Of a DNA stretch of 64,000 nt, positions 18,506 through 28,938 are shown one piece after another. The stretch is from Aestuariibaculum sediminum. GTDB taxonomy: Bacteria > Bacteroidota > Bacteroidia > Flavobacteriales > Flavobacteriaceae. Position numbers and translations under genes: made by a program. Positions within the stretch are counted from its first letter, which is position 1. Every line of letters starts with the position of its first letter. The stretch spans positions 59,654 through 123,653 of the forward strand of contig NZ_JACVXB010000009.1 in the NCBI RefSeq assembly GCF_014596945.1, written 5' to 3'. The notes below the pieces were generated by a model. That model worked only from the letters and a program-made list of their open reading frames with translations, was not told the DNA's origin and searched no databases.

Positions 18506-18547
18506 GAAGTTGAAATCACTGATTTTAAACGTGCATCTGTAGGTTAA
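18506..18547 (+). repeat. Copy of the tsf 3' end (putative attachment-site duplicate)
   Basis: 42 bp matching 16590-16631 at 40 positions, encoding the same EVEITDFKRASVG and stop. Both differences (GCT/GCA Ala and GGG/GGT Gly) are synonymous. The uninterrupted identical core is 29 bp. Homology stops abruptly upstream of it. This is probably the original tsf tail, displaced by insertion of the GH16 segment. Confidence 0.85.
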
Positions 18548-18570
18548 TCTACTTTTAACAGTAAATCATA

Positions 18571-18609
18571 AAAAACCATTGCACTTTATAAAGTACAATG
18601 GTTTTTTTT
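18571..18609 (+). terminator. Terminator upstream of pyrH (probably the original tsf terminator)
   Basis: AAAAACCATTG (18571-18581) pairs with CAATGGTTTTT (18596-18606), with an inner palindrome ACTTTATAAAGT and eight T. No gene ends nearby except the GH16 gene and the tsf copy. Confidence 0.85.
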
Positions 18610-18673
18610 ATACCCAAAATTCAACGTTATTAAATTGACTTAAAAATTAGCTTTAGCAATTTAGTATAATGAT

Positions 18674-18681
18674 TATATTTG
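18674..18681 (+). promoter_or_regulatory. pyrH promoter -7 box
   Basis: TATATTTG matches TAnnTTTG, 21 nt before the pyrH ATG. A TTTA 18 nt upstream (18652-18655) is a weak -33 candidate. Confidence 0.6.
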
Positions 18682-18702
18682 CACAATCTGAGTAAACAAA
18701 CA

Positions 18703-19410
18703 ATGAAATACAAAAGAATACTCCTTAAATTATCTGGCGAAGCACTCATGGGAGAACGCCAATACGGAATAGACCCGGAACGTTTAGCCGAATATGCAAA
18801 AGACATTAAAGAAATTACCGAGAAAGGTGTTCAAGTAGCCATTGTAATTGGTGGTGGAAACATTTTTAGAGGTGTTGCTGGTGCAAGTAATGGTATGGAC
18901 CGTGTACAAGGAGACCACATGGGAATGCTTGCTACTGTAATAAATGGCTTGGCATTACAAAGTGCCCTAGAAGATGCTGGTATACCAACACGTTTGCAAT
19001 CGGCCATTAAAATAAATGAAGTTGCCGAACCTTTTATTAGAAGACGCGCTATGCGCCACTTAGAAAAAGGACGTGTAGTTATTTTTGGTGGTGGCACAGG
19101 TAACCCATACTTCACCACTGATTCTGCAGCAGTTTTAAGAGCCATTGAAATTGAAGCTGATGTTATTTTAAAGGGAACTCGTGTAGATGGCATTTACAAT
19201 GCCGACCCGGAAAAAGATGCTAAAGCAACTAAATTTAATTTCATATCTTTCGATGACGTTTTAAGAAAAGGTTTAAAGGTAATGGATACTACAGCATTTA
19301 CGCTTAGTCAGGAAAACGAATTACCTATTATCGTTTTCGATATGAACAAAAAAGGAAACTTACTTAAAGTAGTTTCAGGAGAAAAGGTTGGTACCGAAGT
19401 AAATTTATAA
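18703..19410 (+). CDS. pyrH: UMP kinase
   Basis: 235 residues from the ATG at 18703 ([18 protein letters not shown]). An in-frame TTG eight codons upstream falls within the promoter and is rejected. Amino-acid-kinase motifs: [31 protein letters not shown] and the [11 protein letters not shown] binding loop. It phosphorylates UMP to UDP with ATP in pyrimidine synthesis. It is followed by frr, the usual arrangement. Confidence 0.96.
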   Translation: MKYKRILLKLSGEALMGERQYGIDPERLAEYAKDIKEITEKGVQVAIVIGGGNIFRGVAGASNGMDRVQGDHMGMLATVINGLALQSALEDAGIPTRLQSAIKINEVAEPFIRRRAMRHLEKGRVVIFGGGTGNPYFTTDSAAVLRAIEIEADVILKGTRVDGIYNADPEKDAKATKFNFISFDDVLRKGLKVMDTTAFTLSQENELPIIVFDMNKKGNLLKVVSGEKVGTEVNL

Positions 19411-19529
19411 CTTTTGGCGTAATTTTTGAAACTTGCATTCCGACTAAGGAATACATCACAAATCATAATATTTTCACTCATTTAACCTTTTTGATTAAAC
19501 ATAAAGGTGGTTTATAAAAAACTAAGAAC

Positions 19530-20087
19530 ATGAACGAAGACATTCAATTTATTCTAGACACTGCAAAAGAATCTATGACCAATGCAATAAAGCATTTAGA
19601 GAAAGCATTTGTAAATATTCGTGCAGGTAAAGCAAGTCCTGCGATGCTAGGAAGTGTTATGGTAGATTACTACGGCTCTCAAACACCTTTAAATCAGGTA
19701 GCAAACGTTAGTACACCAGATGGTAGAACCATTAGTGTTCAGCCTTGGGAAAAAAATATGCTTCAAGAAATTGAACGTGGTATTATGATTGCTAATTTGG
19801 GTTTCAACCCTATGAATAACGGTGATACCATAATTATAAACGTACCTCCATTAACGGAAGAACGCCGACGCGATTTAGCCAAACAAGCTAAAGCTGAAGC
19901 AGAAGATGCTAAAGTGAGTATTAGAACCGCTAGAAAAGACGCTAACAACGATATTAAAAAGTTAGAAGACGTATCGGAAGATTTGCAAAAAAATGCAGAA
20001 ATTGATGTGCAACAAATGACCGATAATTACGTTAAAAAGGTTGATGAAATTTTCAGCGTGAAAGAAAAAGAAATTATGACCGTATAA
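19530..20087 (+). CDS. frr: Ribosome recycling factor
   Basis: 185 residues, standard length. Conserved strings include IRAGKASPAMLG, the domain with PLNQVANVSTPDGRT, and PPLTEERRRDLAKQ. With EF-G it splits post-termination ribosomes. It lies 119 bp after pyrH and ends at a clear terminator. Confidence 0.97.
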   Translation: MNEDIQFILDTAKESMTNAIKHLEKAFVNIRAGKASPAMLGSVMVDYYGSQTPLNQVANVSTPDGRTISVQPWEKNMLQEIERGIMIANLGFNPMNNGDTIIINVPPLTEERRRDLAKQAKAEAEDAKVSIRTARKDANNDIKKLEDVSEDLQKNAEIDVQQMTDNYVKKVDEIFSVKEKEIMTV

Positions 20088-20090
20088 TTT

Positions 20091-20116
20091 AAAAGCGACA
20101 ATTAGTCGCTTTTTTT
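20091..20116 (+). terminator. Terminator after frr
   Basis: AAAAGCGAC pairs with GTCGCTTTT around a 5-nt loop, followed by a T-run. It closes the translation cluster. Confidence 0.92.
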
Positions 20117-20235
20117 GAACATCTGAAATTATTAAAAGCTATATCGGCAGGCTTAAGCTTTAACAACAAGATATAGCATTTTTTAAAACCTAAGTTATTT
20201 AGTTTTTTAATTATACTAAACCTATAACTTTTCAG

Positions 20236-21558
20236 ATGAAATCGGTTCATCAACTTTTTGTGAGTCTGAAGCTTTTAAAAATATTTATGTTAAAACATTG
20301 TTTTCTGTTTCTATATGTTTTTGCTTCATTTTTGTTGCAGGCTCAGGTATCTCACCTCGAAGCGCAGTCGGCTACGAAAGATTCTCTAAAGCGCAAAGCG
20401 TTTATACAACATCTTGGTAACGGATATTTCCCAACGAAATACTTTAATTTTGATTTACGCTATCTCGTAAAATATAATCAATACGAAGCATTAAGAACAG
20501 GACTCGGCGGCATTACAAACGATGCGCTTTCTAAATCCTTTAAAATTAACGGGTATTTGGTGTATGGTTTTGGTGATGATAAATTTAAATATAGTGTTGG
20601 CGGCGCTTATCGGGTAGCCGAAAAAACAAACACCTGGATAAGCGTGTCTTACACCGACGATTTACAGGAAACAGGAAGCACGAAATTTTTAACAGATAAG
20701 CGATTCTTTCAATTTTTTGAACCTCGTTTATTAAATATCAACCTATTTCATGAACACCTTACCAAAAGTCTTGAAATTGAACACCAATTTACCCCAAAAT
20801 TAATTTCTGAAACAGAGTTCTCAGTAATTAATATCGACCCCACCTATAATTACACTTATATTGGCGAGAATAGAAATTATTCTGAATACAATATTAGTTC
20901 AAGTAAATTTGCTTTGCAGTGGAGCCCCTTTAGCACATTTAATAATACCGATCATGGTTTAAAAGAAGTTAAAAAAGGGTTCCCTAAATTTACCATTCAA
21001 TACACAAAAAGCTTTAAGGATGTTTTTAAAAGTGATTTTAATTTTTCTAAAGTAGATTTTAGAACCATTTATCAATTTGGTAATGAAAAAACAAATCATA
21101 CACAAATCATAGTAGTGGCAGGCATCGCTAATGGCGACATTCCTCTATCCCATTTATACCACGCTTACCCCAATAATATAAATAAAGAAACCGTATTACA
21201 ACGCTTTTCGGTAGCAGGTATAAATAGTTTTGAAACCATGTTTTTTAACGAATTCTTTTCCGATAAATTCACCACCCTCCAAATAAAACACTATTTTAAA
21301 CCGTTTAACATATCCCAAAGTCACAAACCTCAAATGGTTCTTATTACGCGTTATGCATTAGGGAGTATGACCAATCCGCAACGTCATCAAAATATTAGTT
21401 TCAATACGCTCGATAAAGGGTATACCGAAACGGGTTTTGAGCTTAACAAATTACTTTTTGGTTTTGGTTTAAGCTTTACTTATCGCTATGGCGCCTATCA
21501 CCTTCCAGATATAGAAGATAATATTGCTTTAAAGTTTACATTTAACGTCACTTTATGA
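20236..21558 (+). CDS. DUF5686-like outer-membrane beta-barrel protein (barrel only)
   Basis: 440 residues from the ATG at 20236. The ATG at 20287 (MLKHCFLFLYVFASFLLQAQ) gives a more conventional signal peptide and may be the true start. The rest is rich in alternating aromatic beta strands. GLGGITNDALSKSFKINGYLVYG and later segments resemble the barrel part of Bacteroidota DUF5686 proteins. Those usually carry an N-terminal carboxypeptidase-regulatory-like domain and run to about 800 residues, so this is a shortened form. Function unknown. It is followed 48 bp later by an RND/MMPL transporter, with which it may form an operon. Confidence 0.6.
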   Translation: MKSVHQLFVSLKLLKIFMLKHCFLFLYVFASFLLQAQVSHLEAQSATKDSLKRKAFIQHLGNGYFPTKYFNFDLRYLVKYNQYEALRTGLGGITNDALSKSFKINGYLVYGFGDDKFKYSVGGAYRVAEKTNTWISVSYTDDLQETGSTKFLTDKRFFQFFEPRLLNINLFHEHLTKSLEIEHQFTPKLISETEFSVINIDPTYNYTYIGENRNYSEYNISSSKFALQWSPFSTFNNTDHGLKEVKKGFPKFTIQYTKSFKDVFKSDFNFSKVDFRTIYQFGNEKTNHTQIIVVAGIANGDIPLSHLYHAYPNNINKETVLQRFSVAGINSFETMFFNEFFSDKFTTLQIKHYFKPFNISQSHKPQMVLITRYALGSMTNPQRHQNISFNTLDKGYTETGFELNKLLFGFGLSFTYRYGAYHLPDIEDNIALKFTFNVTL

Positions 21559-21605
21559 CGTAATACACTTGTTTTTTCTACCTTTGCCCAACTTTTATTT
21601 AAGGC

Positions 21606-23996
21606 ATGCTTAAACTTTTTACAAAACACTTTTGGGATGTTGTTGCGCGACTAATTTTACGTAACAAAATAGGAATACTAATTGGCATTGTTGCCATTAC
21701 CCTTTTATTTAGTACGCAATGGAAAAACATGCGCTTTACCTACACCGAAGCCAACTTGTTACCCGACGACCATGAGGTTAATATTAAGTATAACGAATTT
21801 TTAAAAATATTTGGAGAAGAAGGCAACCTTATTATTCTTGGTGTTAAAGACAGTACATTATTAACGGTTGAAAAACTAAATGCCTGGAACAAGTTAGCGC
21901 AAGATTTTAAAAAATTCGATGAAGTTGAGACGGTTGTTTCTATTAAAGACCTCCAGAAACTGGTGAAGGATAATAAAAATGAAAAATTCGTTTTGCAGCC
22001 TTTCATCAAAGATTCCATTCATTCTACTAAAGAAATAAAAGCCTTAGAGTACGAATTATTTAATAAATATCCTTTTTACGATAATTTTCTGTTCAATAAA
22101 AACACCCAAACAGTTAGGACAGCGATTTACATGAAAAAGGACATCGTTAATACCGCTGCAAGAAAAGACTTTGTAGTAGACATACTTGAACCAACGATTA
22201 TTAAATTTGAAGACCAAACAGGATTAGATGTTCGTGTTTCGGGAATGCCTTATATAAGAACCCTAAACGCCCAAATTATTGTAGATGAAATAGGTTGGTT
22301 TGTAGGTGCCGCACTACTGGTTACCTCACTTATTTTCTTCTTTTTCTTCAGGTCGTTTAGAGCAACATTTATTTCACTTATTGTTGTTTGTATTGGCGTT
22401 ATGTGGACGCTTGGTATTTTAGGTACTTTAAACTACGAAATTACAGTACTAACAGCGTTAATTCCACCACTAATAATTGTTATCGGAATACCTAATTGTA
22501 TTTTCCTTATCAACAAATATCAAAACGAAGTAAAGAAACACGGTAATAAGGTAAAATCGCTCCAACGCGTAATCACAAAAATCGGTAATGCTACCTTAAT
22601 GACTAACGTGACTACAGCTTCAGGATTTGCCACATTTATTCTTACCGAAAGCACCCTGCTAAAAGAATTTGGTATAGTCGCATCGTTAAGTATCATTGCT
22701 ATATTTATTCTGTGCTTATTAATCATACCAATTATTTATACCTTTCTACCATTTCCAAAAGATCGTCATTTAGAGCATCTTAATAAGCGATGGATTGGCG
22801 GATTTGTAGACTGGATGGAACGCATGGTAAAACATGAACGTATAGCTATTTATTGTACGGGATTAGTTTTACTAATTGTTAGTATTATTGGTATCTATCA
22901 AATTAAAATTACGGGAAGTTTAATTGAAGATATGCCTCAAAATTCGGACTTTGTTAATGATATCCGATTTTTTGAAAAGGAATTTGACGGTATTATGCCT
23001 GTTGAAATTATGATTGATACCAAACGTAAAAAAGGCGTTATGAAACTGACTACTTTAAAACGTATGGATGCACTACAGGAAGCCATTAACGAAATTCCCG
23101 AGTTATCTAAACCAATATCAGTAGTAGACTTGGTAAAATACTCCAAACAAGCTTACTATAATGGTAATACAAAATATTATCAATTACCTACGAGTCAGGA
23201 AAACAGTTTCATTTTATCGTACGCTAAAAATTCGTCATCAAATGTTGATTTACTTAAAAACTTTGTGGACAGTACAGGGCAATACGCCCGAATCACCACG
23301 TTTATGAAAGACATTGGTACCGAAAAAATGGAGCGAATTGAAGAAAATCTTCAAACTAAAATTGATAAACTTTTTCCAGGTGAACGTTATCAAGTGACGA
23401 TGACCGGAAAAGCTGTGGTGTTTCAAAAAGGAACTAAATACCTAGTTAAAAACCTTGTCATATCATTATCACTCGCTATTCTTTTAATTGCTGTTTTTAT
23501 GGCATACATGTTTAGGTCGGTTAGAATGATTGTCATCTCGTTAATTCCTAATTTATTACCATTGCTTGTTACGGCAGGATTAATGGGATATTTAGGTGTT
23601 CCTATTAAGCCTTCAACCATTTTAGTGTTCAGTATTGCCTTCGGTATTTCGGTAGACGATACGATTCACTTTTTGGCTAAATACCGTCAGGAATTACAGG
23701 CCAGACACTGGAAAATTAAACCATCGGTGTATGGGGCTTTGCGCGAAACAGGTGTGAGTATGTTCTATACCTCAATTGTTCTGTTTTTTGGTTTTTCGGT
23801 TTTCACCATATCCAGTTTTGGTGGTACGGTAGCTTTAGGCGCTTTAGTTTCTGCTACTTTATTGTTTGCTATGCTATCAAACTTATTGCTGCTTCCATCG
23901 TTATTATTATCATTAGAACGCAGTATTGCTAATAAAGAAGTTTTAAAAGAGCCTTCAATAAATATTATCCCAGAAGAAGACGACAACGAAGAATAA
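21606..23996 (+). CDS. RND/MMPL family transporter
   Basis: 796 residues. The topology is a duplicated pattern of one N-terminal helix, a large extracytoplasmic loop (about 40-225) and five or six helices (about 228-390), repeated in the second half (about 415-770). Transmembrane strings such as [20 protein letters not shown] and [19 protein letters not shown] are the equivalent fourth-helix segments; the acidic pair is present only in the second. Such proteins use proton-motive force to move lipids or hydrophobic compounds across the envelope. No membrane-fusion partner is adjacent; the neighbouring barrel protein may be its outer-membrane partner (inference). Confidence 0.82.
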   Translation: MLKLFTKHFWDVVARLILRNKIGILIGIVAITLLFSTQWKNMRFTYTEANLLPDDHEVNIKYNEFLKIFGEEGNLIILGVKDSTLLTVEKLNAWNKLAQDFKKFDEVETVVSIKDLQKLVKDNKNEKFVLQPFIKDSIHSTKEIKALEYELFNKYPFYDNFLFNKNTQTVRTAIYMKKDIVNTAARKDFVVDILEPTIIKFEDQTGLDVRVSGMPYIRTLNAQIIVDEIGWFVGAALLVTSLIFFFFFRSFRATFISLIVVCIGVMWTLGILGTLNYEITVLTALIPPLIIVIGIPNCIFLINKYQNEVKKHGNKVKSLQRVITKIGNATLMTNVTTASGFATFILTESTLLKEFGIVASLSIIAIFILCLLIIPIIYTFLPFPKDRHLEHLNKRWIGGFVDWMERMVKHERIAIYCTGLVLLIVSIIGIYQIKITGSLIEDMPQNSDFVNDIRFFEKEFDGIMPVEIMIDTKRKKGVMKLTTLKRMDALQEAINEIPELSKPISVVDLVKYSKQAYYNGNTKYYQLPTSQENSFILSYAKNSSSNVDLLKNFVDSTGQYARITTFMKDIGTEKMERIEENLQTKIDKLFPGERYQVTMTGKAVVFQKGTKYLVKNLVISLSLAILLIAVFMAYMFRSVRMIVISLIPNLLPLLVTAGLMGYLGVPIKPSTILVFSIAFGISVDDTIHFLAKYRQELQARHWKIKPSVYGALRETGVSMFYTSIVLFFGFSVFTISSFGGTVALGALVSATLLFAMLSNLLLLPSLLLSLERSIANKEVLKEPSINIIPEEDDNEE

Positions 23997-24058
23997 AACG
24001 TACTTCTTTTAATATAAGCAGGCTAAATTTTATATTTACACTAATAATTTTAATACCT

Positions 24059-25495
24059 ATGAAATCATATACCGTTTCAGAATTATTATCACAACATATA
24101 ACACCTAACTCAGAAGTAGAAATTAAAGGCTGGGTAAGAACATTTAGAGCAAACCGGTTTATTGCTTTAAACGATGGTTCAACATTAAATAACATTCAAT
24201 GTGTTGTAGATTTTGAAAATTTTGATGAAGCACTATTGAAACGTATCACCACAGGTGCAGCGATTCATATAAAAGGCGATTTAGTTGAGAGTCAAGGTAA
24301 AGGCCAATCTGTAGAAATACAAGCCAATTTTGTAGATGTTTTAGGAGATTCTGATCCGGAAACATATCCGATTCAACCCAAAAAACACTCTTTCGAATTC
24401 TTAAGAGAAAATGCGCACTTACGTACTAGAACTAATACCTTTAGTGCAGTTATGCGCTTACGTTCGGCGTTATCGTTTGCTATACATAAATACTTTAACG
24501 AGAACGGATTTTATTACATGCATGCGCCTATTATTACTGGAAGTGATGCCGAAGGGGCTGGTGAAATGTTTAGGGTAACCAGCTTAGACTCTAAAAAACC
24601 ACCATTAAATGAAGCCGGCGAAGTAGATTACAGTAAGGATTTCTTCGGAAAAGAAACAAACTTAACAGTATCAGGGCAATTAGAAGCCGAAACCTACGCC
24701 ATGTCTTTAGGTAAGGTTTATACTTTCGGACCTACGTTTAGAGCTGAAAACTCGAATACATCAAGACATCTGGCCGAGTTCTGGATGATTGAACCAGAAG
24801 TAGCTTTCATGGATTTACCTGGCAATATGGATTTAGCTGAAGATTTCATGAAATCGGTAATAAAATACGTTCTGGAAAACAATAAAGAAGATTTAGAATT
24901 TTTAGATAAACGCTTACAGGACGAAGACAAGAAAAAACCACAGGCCGAACGTAGCCCAATGACGTTAATTGAAAAGTTAAAATTCGTTACCGACAACAAC
25001 TTTAAACGTGTAAGCTACACTGAAGCCATTGATATTTTGCGCAACAGCAAACCTAATAAGAAAAAGAAATTTAAATATATTATCGACGAGTGGGGTGCCG
25101 ATTTACAAAGTGAACACGAGCGTTACTTAGTAGAAAAACACTTTAATTGTCCTGTTATATTATTTGATTATCCTGCAAACATTAAGGCATTTTACATGCG
25201 TTTAAACGACGATGGAAAAACCGTACGTGCCATGGATATCCTATTCCCTGGTATTGGTGAAATTGTAGGAGGTGCGCAACGTGAAGAGCGCCTGGACGTT
25301 TTAAAAGAAAAAATGGCTGCAATAAATATCCCTGAAGAAGAACTTTGGTGGTACTTAGATTTACGTAAATTTGGTACGGCAGTTCACTCTGGTTTTGGTT
25401 TAGGCTTTGAGCGTTTGGTTATGTTCGCTACAGGTATGAGCAATATTAGAGATGTAATTCCGTTTCCTAGAACACCACAAAATGCAGAATTTTAA
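24059..25495 (+). CDS. asnS: Asparagine--tRNA ligase
   Basis: 478 residues, class II synthetase. An OB-fold anticodon-binding domain (about 15-110, [14 protein letters not shown]) precedes the catalytic core with motif 2 [21 protein letters not shown] and motif 3 [15 protein letters not shown]. The typical asparaginyl insertion with a Lys-rich stretch lies near 290-340. It charges tRNA-Asn, so this organism probably does not rely on tRNA-dependent amidation for Asn. Confidence 0.96.
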   Translation: MKSYTVSELLSQHITPNSEVEIKGWVRTFRANRFIALNDGSTLNNIQCVVDFENFDEALLKRITTGAAIHIKGDLVESQGKGQSVEIQANFVDVLGDSDPETYPIQPKKHSFEFLRENAHLRTRTNTFSAVMRLRSALSFAIHKYFNENGFYYMHAPIITGSDAEGAGEMFRVTSLDSKKPPLNEAGEVDYSKDFFGKETNLTVSGQLEAETYAMSLGKVYTFGPTFRAENSNTSRHLAEFWMIEPEVAFMDLPGNMDLAEDFMKSVIKYVLENNKEDLEFLDKRLQDEDKKKPQAERSPMTLIEKLKFVTDNNFKRVSYTEAIDILRNSKPNKKKKFKYIIDEWGADLQSEHERYLVEKHFNCPVILFDYPANIKAFYMRLNDDGKTVRAMDILFPGIGEIVGGAQREERLDVLKEKMAAINIPEEELWWYLDLRKFGTAVHSGFGLGFERLVMFATGMSNIRDVIPFPRTPQNAEF

Positions 25496-25562
25496 AAACA
25501 TCAAACAAATGGTTACACATCAGTAAAAGTTTTTTTACTTTTATCTAAATCCCAATCGCAAC

Positions 25563-27023
25563 ATGCTCAAGCAACATTTACAATTTAAATTATCGCAAAA
25601 GCTGTCTCCGCAACAAATTCAATTAATGAAATTGATACAGTTGCCTACGCAGGCTTTTGAGCAACGCGTAAAACAAGAATTAGAAGAAAATCCAGCTCTA
25701 GATAGTGGTAAAGAATCTTTAGATACAGATTTTGATTCGGATTTTGACAATTCTAATGATGAGTATAACGATAGTGAAACCATAGGGAATGATGAGATAA
25801 ATGTTGATGAATACCTGAGTGACGATGAGATTCCAGATTATCGTATGCAGGCTAATAATTACAGCAGCGACGATGAGGAAAAAAGTATGCCATATGCAGC
25901 AGGAACATCGTTTACGCAACATTTAATTAATCAGCTAAATACTTACCGCCTTGACGAAGAAGAACGGGAAATAGCCGAATTTTTGGTAGGTAGCGTTGAT
26001 GAAAGTGGATACATACGTCGATCACTTTCTGATATCATGGACGATTTAGCATTTACCCAAAACGTCTATACATCCGAAGAAAAAATAAATAAAGTTTTAA
26101 AAATTGTTCATCAGTTAGACCCTGCGGGTGTAGGGGCACGTAATTTGCAAGAATGTTTAAGTATTCAATTGCACCGCAAGGACAAAACACCAGATACGGA
26201 GTTGGCAATAGACATTATTGATAATGCTTTTGAGCAGTTTACAAAAAAGCATTACAAAAAACTATTACAAAAATTTGATGTTACTGAATTGCAACTAAAA
26301 GACGCCATTCACGAAATTGAACATTTAAATCCAAAACCTGGCGGTTCTTATGCGGGTAACAACCGTATAGTGGAACATGTTGTTCCCGATTTTGCCATTA
26401 AAATTGTAGATGGAGAACTAGAGCTCACTTTAAATGGTCGAAATGCCCCGGAACTTCACGTGTCTCGAGGTTATAACGACATGCTTAAAGGCTATAAAGA
26501 ATCAAAGGAAAAATCGAAATCTCAAAAAGATGCCGTTATCTTTATAAAACAAAAGCTAGATGCCGCCAAATGGTTTATTGAAGCTATAAAGCAACGTCAA
26601 CAAACCTTGTTTGTTACCATGAGTGCCATTATGCATTATCAGGAAGAATATTTTTTAACGGGCGACGAGCGCAACTTAAAACCCATGATTTTAAAAGATA
26701 TTGCCGATGAAATTAATATGGACGTTTCAACGGTATCGCGGGTAGCCAACAGCAAATATGTAGATACACCGTACGGCACTAAACTGATCAAGGAGTTCTT
26801 TTCGGAAGCTATGAAAAATGATCAGGGAGAAGACGTATCAACCCGAGAAATCAAGAAGATTTTAGAAACTGTAATAGAAGAAGAAAATAAGAAAAAACCA
26901 TTAACCGATGAAAATTTAGCTTCTATTTTAAAAGATAAAGGCTATCCAATTGCACGACGTACAGTCGCAAAATACAGAGAACAGCTCGATATACCAGTTG
27001 CTCGGTTACGTAAAAAAATATAA
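25563..27023 (+). CDS. rpoN: RNA polymerase sigma-54 factor
   Basis: 486 residues. Region I (about 1-45, Gln/Leu-rich LSPQQIQLMKLIQLPTQAF) contacts enhancer-binding activators. An acidic region II (about 50-115) follows, then the core-binding domain. The C-terminal RpoN box ARRTVAKYRE recognises the -24 element. No enhancer-binding activator is encoded in this window and I found no convincing -24/-12 promoter here. The stop overlaps the start of the next gene by one base. Confidence 0.96.
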   Translation: MLKQHLQFKLSQKLSPQQIQLMKLIQLPTQAFEQRVKQELEENPALDSGKESLDTDFDSDFDNSNDEYNDSETIGNDEINVDEYLSDDEIPDYRMQANNYSSDDEEKSMPYAAGTSFTQHLINQLNTYRLDEEEREIAEFLVGSVDESGYIRRSLSDIMDDLAFTQNVYTSEEKINKVLKIVHQLDPAGVGARNLQECLSIQLHRKDKTPDTELAIDIIDNAFEQFTKKHYKKLLQKFDVTELQLKDAIHEIEHLNPKPGGSYAGNNRIVEHVVPDFAIKIVDGELELTLNGRNAPELHVSRGYNDMLKGYKESKEKSKSQKDAVIFIKQKLDAAKWFIEAIKQRQQTLFVTMSAIMHYQEEYFLTGDERNLKPMILKDIADEINMDVSTVSRVANSKYVDTPYGTKLIKEFFSEAMKNDQGEDVSTREIKKILETVIEEENKKKPLTDENLASILKDKGYPIARRTVAKYREQLDIPVARLRKKI

Positions 27024-27628
27024 TGGGTAAGATTTTAAAGAGTATTTCGTTTATATTTCATCCGTTAATAATGCCTATTCTTGGTGTTATTTTTTACTTT
27101 TCAAAATCGCCACGATATATACCAAGAGAAATTATTCAGGCAAAATTAATAGCCCTTTTTATTCTAACAGTACTGCTTCCAATTATATTTTATTTCTTGC
27201 TTAAAACATTAGGAAAGGTATCATCTATTTACATGCCCGACGTTAAAGAACGCGTTTTACCTTTAGCCATAAACTGTATTGTTACAATTGTTATTTTACA
27301 GCGCATATTAACCCCTAACCAAATTATTGAGCTTTATTATTTCTTTTTAGGTATTTTAATATCATCAATGACCTGCCTTATGCTTGCTGTTTTTAAATTC
27401 AAGGCCAGTATACACATGATTGCAATTTCGGGAGTTTTTATGTATTTCATAGCTCTAAGTATCCATTTTAACATAAATATTAATGGAACTTTAGCTTTAA
27501 TGAGTATTATTACTGGAGCAGTAGCTACATCCCGATTACACGTAAATGCGCATACGAATATTGAACTGATTTTAGGATTTTTCGTAGGATTAATTCCGCA
27601 ATTAATTTTGGTCCCTTATTGGCTATAA
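27023..27628 (+). CDS. PAP2-like membrane protein
   Basis: 201 residues with about five or six hydrophobic helices. The C-terminal segment ATSRLHVNAHTNIELILGFF resembles the last motif of PAP2-type phosphatases. The first motif (K-x6-RP) is not visible, so catalytic activity is doubtful. It is translationally coupled to rpoN through a TAATG overlap, and its 3' end overlaps the convergent porT-like gene by 6 bp. Confidence 0.55.
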   Translation: MGKILKSISFIFHPLIMPILGVIFYFSKSPRYIPREIIQAKLIALFILTVLLPIIFYFLLKTLGKVSSIYMPDVKERVLPLAINCIVTIVILQRILTPNQIIELYYFFLGILISSMTCLMLAVFKFKASIHMIAISGVFMYFIALSIHFNININGTLALMSIITGAVATSRLHVNAHTNIELILGFFVGLIPQLILVPYWL

Positions 27629-28327
27629 TACATAAAAGATTAACCCCACCTTTATACTGTTTAAATCGATATTTTCTCCATTTATTTTTGTGTCTTCAGA
27701 GATAATTGGGGTTAAGGCATAATATAGGTGTAAATTCCAGGTATTATAACCAGTGCTCAGTGTTAAACCATACTGAAACTTTTCGAATAATTTCAGATTC
27801 TGATACTCTACATTACCTAAATCACCTCGATATTTAAATCTGTTATTAAACATATAACCAAATTTTATTCCTGGGTAAACCCTCCAGAATTTATAAACTT
27901 CTGGGGTAGACGTCCGCCACCGAAATTCAAAAGGTATTTCTACGTAATGATTCGTATACTTGTTTCTAGTATAGGTATCACCGTCTAATATAATATTATC
28001 GTCTAAGCTCTGATTATTGTCTCTACTTAAATATAAATTATTATTGTAGGTATTCGTGCCATACCCCAGTCCTAAAGCAATAGCGACGTTCCTACGCTTG
28101 TTTAAGGGCATATCTTTCATAATGCCAATAAACAATCCATTGGAAATTCCATTTTGCTGAAAATCTTCTGGTGTTTTCCCAAAGAAATTATAAGTAACTC
28201 CAAGATAGAATTGGTCTTCTTTATACAAGGAATCTATAACTTTGGTCTGCTCTAAAACCTGAGCCTGAACCACACTAACCACTTGTGAAATTATAGCAAC
28301 CAATAAAATCAGATGTCTTTTGTACAC
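27623..28327 (-). CDS. porT: PorT-like outer-membrane barrel protein (type IX secretion)
   Basis: 234 residues. The start codon is GTG (MYKRHLILLVAII); no ATG is available near the N-terminus. A signal peptide ends at about residue 23 (VQAQ). The remainder has the alternating pattern of a small eight-stranded barrel and ends in the aromatic-rich KVGLIFYVL. PorT/SprT is an outer-membrane component required for type IX secretion and gliding. The assignment rests on general sequence character and the flavobacterial context, so it is moderate. It lies downstream of the exb operon, separated by a strong terminator. Confidence 0.6.
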   Translation of the reverse strand: MYKRHLILLVAIISQVVSVVQAQVLEQTKVIDSLYKEDQFYLGVTYNFFGKTPEDFQQNGISNGLFIGIMKDMPLNKRRNVAIALGLGYGTNTYNNNLYLSRDNNQSLDDNIILDGDTYTRNKYTNHYVEIPFEFRWRTSTPEVYKFWRVYPGIKFGYMFNNRFKYRGDLGNVEYQNLKLFEKFQYGLTLSTGYNTWNLHLYYALTPIISEDTKINGENIDLNSIKVGLIFYVL

Positions 28328-28389
28328 GTTGGTAAAGATTTAATTATTGACTATAAATTTATCATTTAATTTTATATCCTATAAAAAAT

Positions 28390-28419
28390 AAAAGCGTTTT
28401 GATTTCTCAAAACGCTTTT
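28390..28419 (-). terminator. Terminator of the exb operon
   Basis: A perfect 13-bp stem, AAAAGCGTTTTGA against TCAAAACGCTTTT, with a 4-nt loop and a T-rich tail on the minus strand. It lies 26 bp after the last exbD gene. Confidence 0.92.
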
Positions 28420-28444
28420 ACTATATAAAATTAAGAATTAAAAT

Positions 28445-28921
28445 CTATTGTTCTACTACACTTCCTTTTTTGGTGGTGTAGTTAATTTTTAGCGCATTTA
28501 CTTTACGCAATTCTTTCTTAATATCACTTACCAGTCCCATATTAGCATCACTATCTACTTTTAATGCCGTAGTTAAAAAAGGAACTAGTTCTTCTCTTTT
28601 GGATGCGCGCTCTGCTGCAATAAAGGCAGCAATTTCACTTACATCGGCAAACTTATCGTTTAGCTGTATTTTGGCTGAACTACCATATTGCTTAGCGTAG
28701 TTTTCACTAGGCTTACCTGCATAGATATACATAACCAAATCTTTCTTATCAAGTTTTTCAACCTGATCAGCAAAAGGAAGATTATTTTCAACCATTAACG
28801 TATTTTGCCTCATTACAGTTGCAACCATAAAGAAGAATAATAACATGAATACAATATCTGGAAGTGACGCCGTTGATATTGCGGGCATATCGCCGCTTTT
28901 TTTCTTATTAAATTTAGCCAT
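28445..28921 (-). CDS. exbD: ExbD/TolR family protein (second copy)
   Basis: 158 residues. One N-terminal membrane helix follows MAKFNKKKSGDMPAISTASL, with the conserved Asp of the helix in LPDIVFMLLFFFMVAT. A periplasmic domain follows. ExbD with ExbB converts proton-motive force into motion of TonB. It is the last gene of a four-gene operon and starts 17 bp after the first exbD. Confidence 0.9.
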   Translation of the reverse strand: MAKFNKKKSGDMPAISTASLPDIVFMLLFFFMVATVMRQNTLMVENNLPFADQVEKLDKKDLVMYIYAGKPSENYAKQYGSSAKIQLNDKFADVSEIAAFIAAERASKREELVPFLTTALKVDSDANMGLVSDIKKELRKVNALKINYTTKKGSVVEQ

Positions 28922-28938
28922 AAAATGTTAAATTTTAA

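Noticed and set aside
25563..27023. Sigma-54-dependent promoters within the window
   Set aside because: rpoN is present, but I found no convincing TGGCAC-N5-TTGC element upstream of any gene here.
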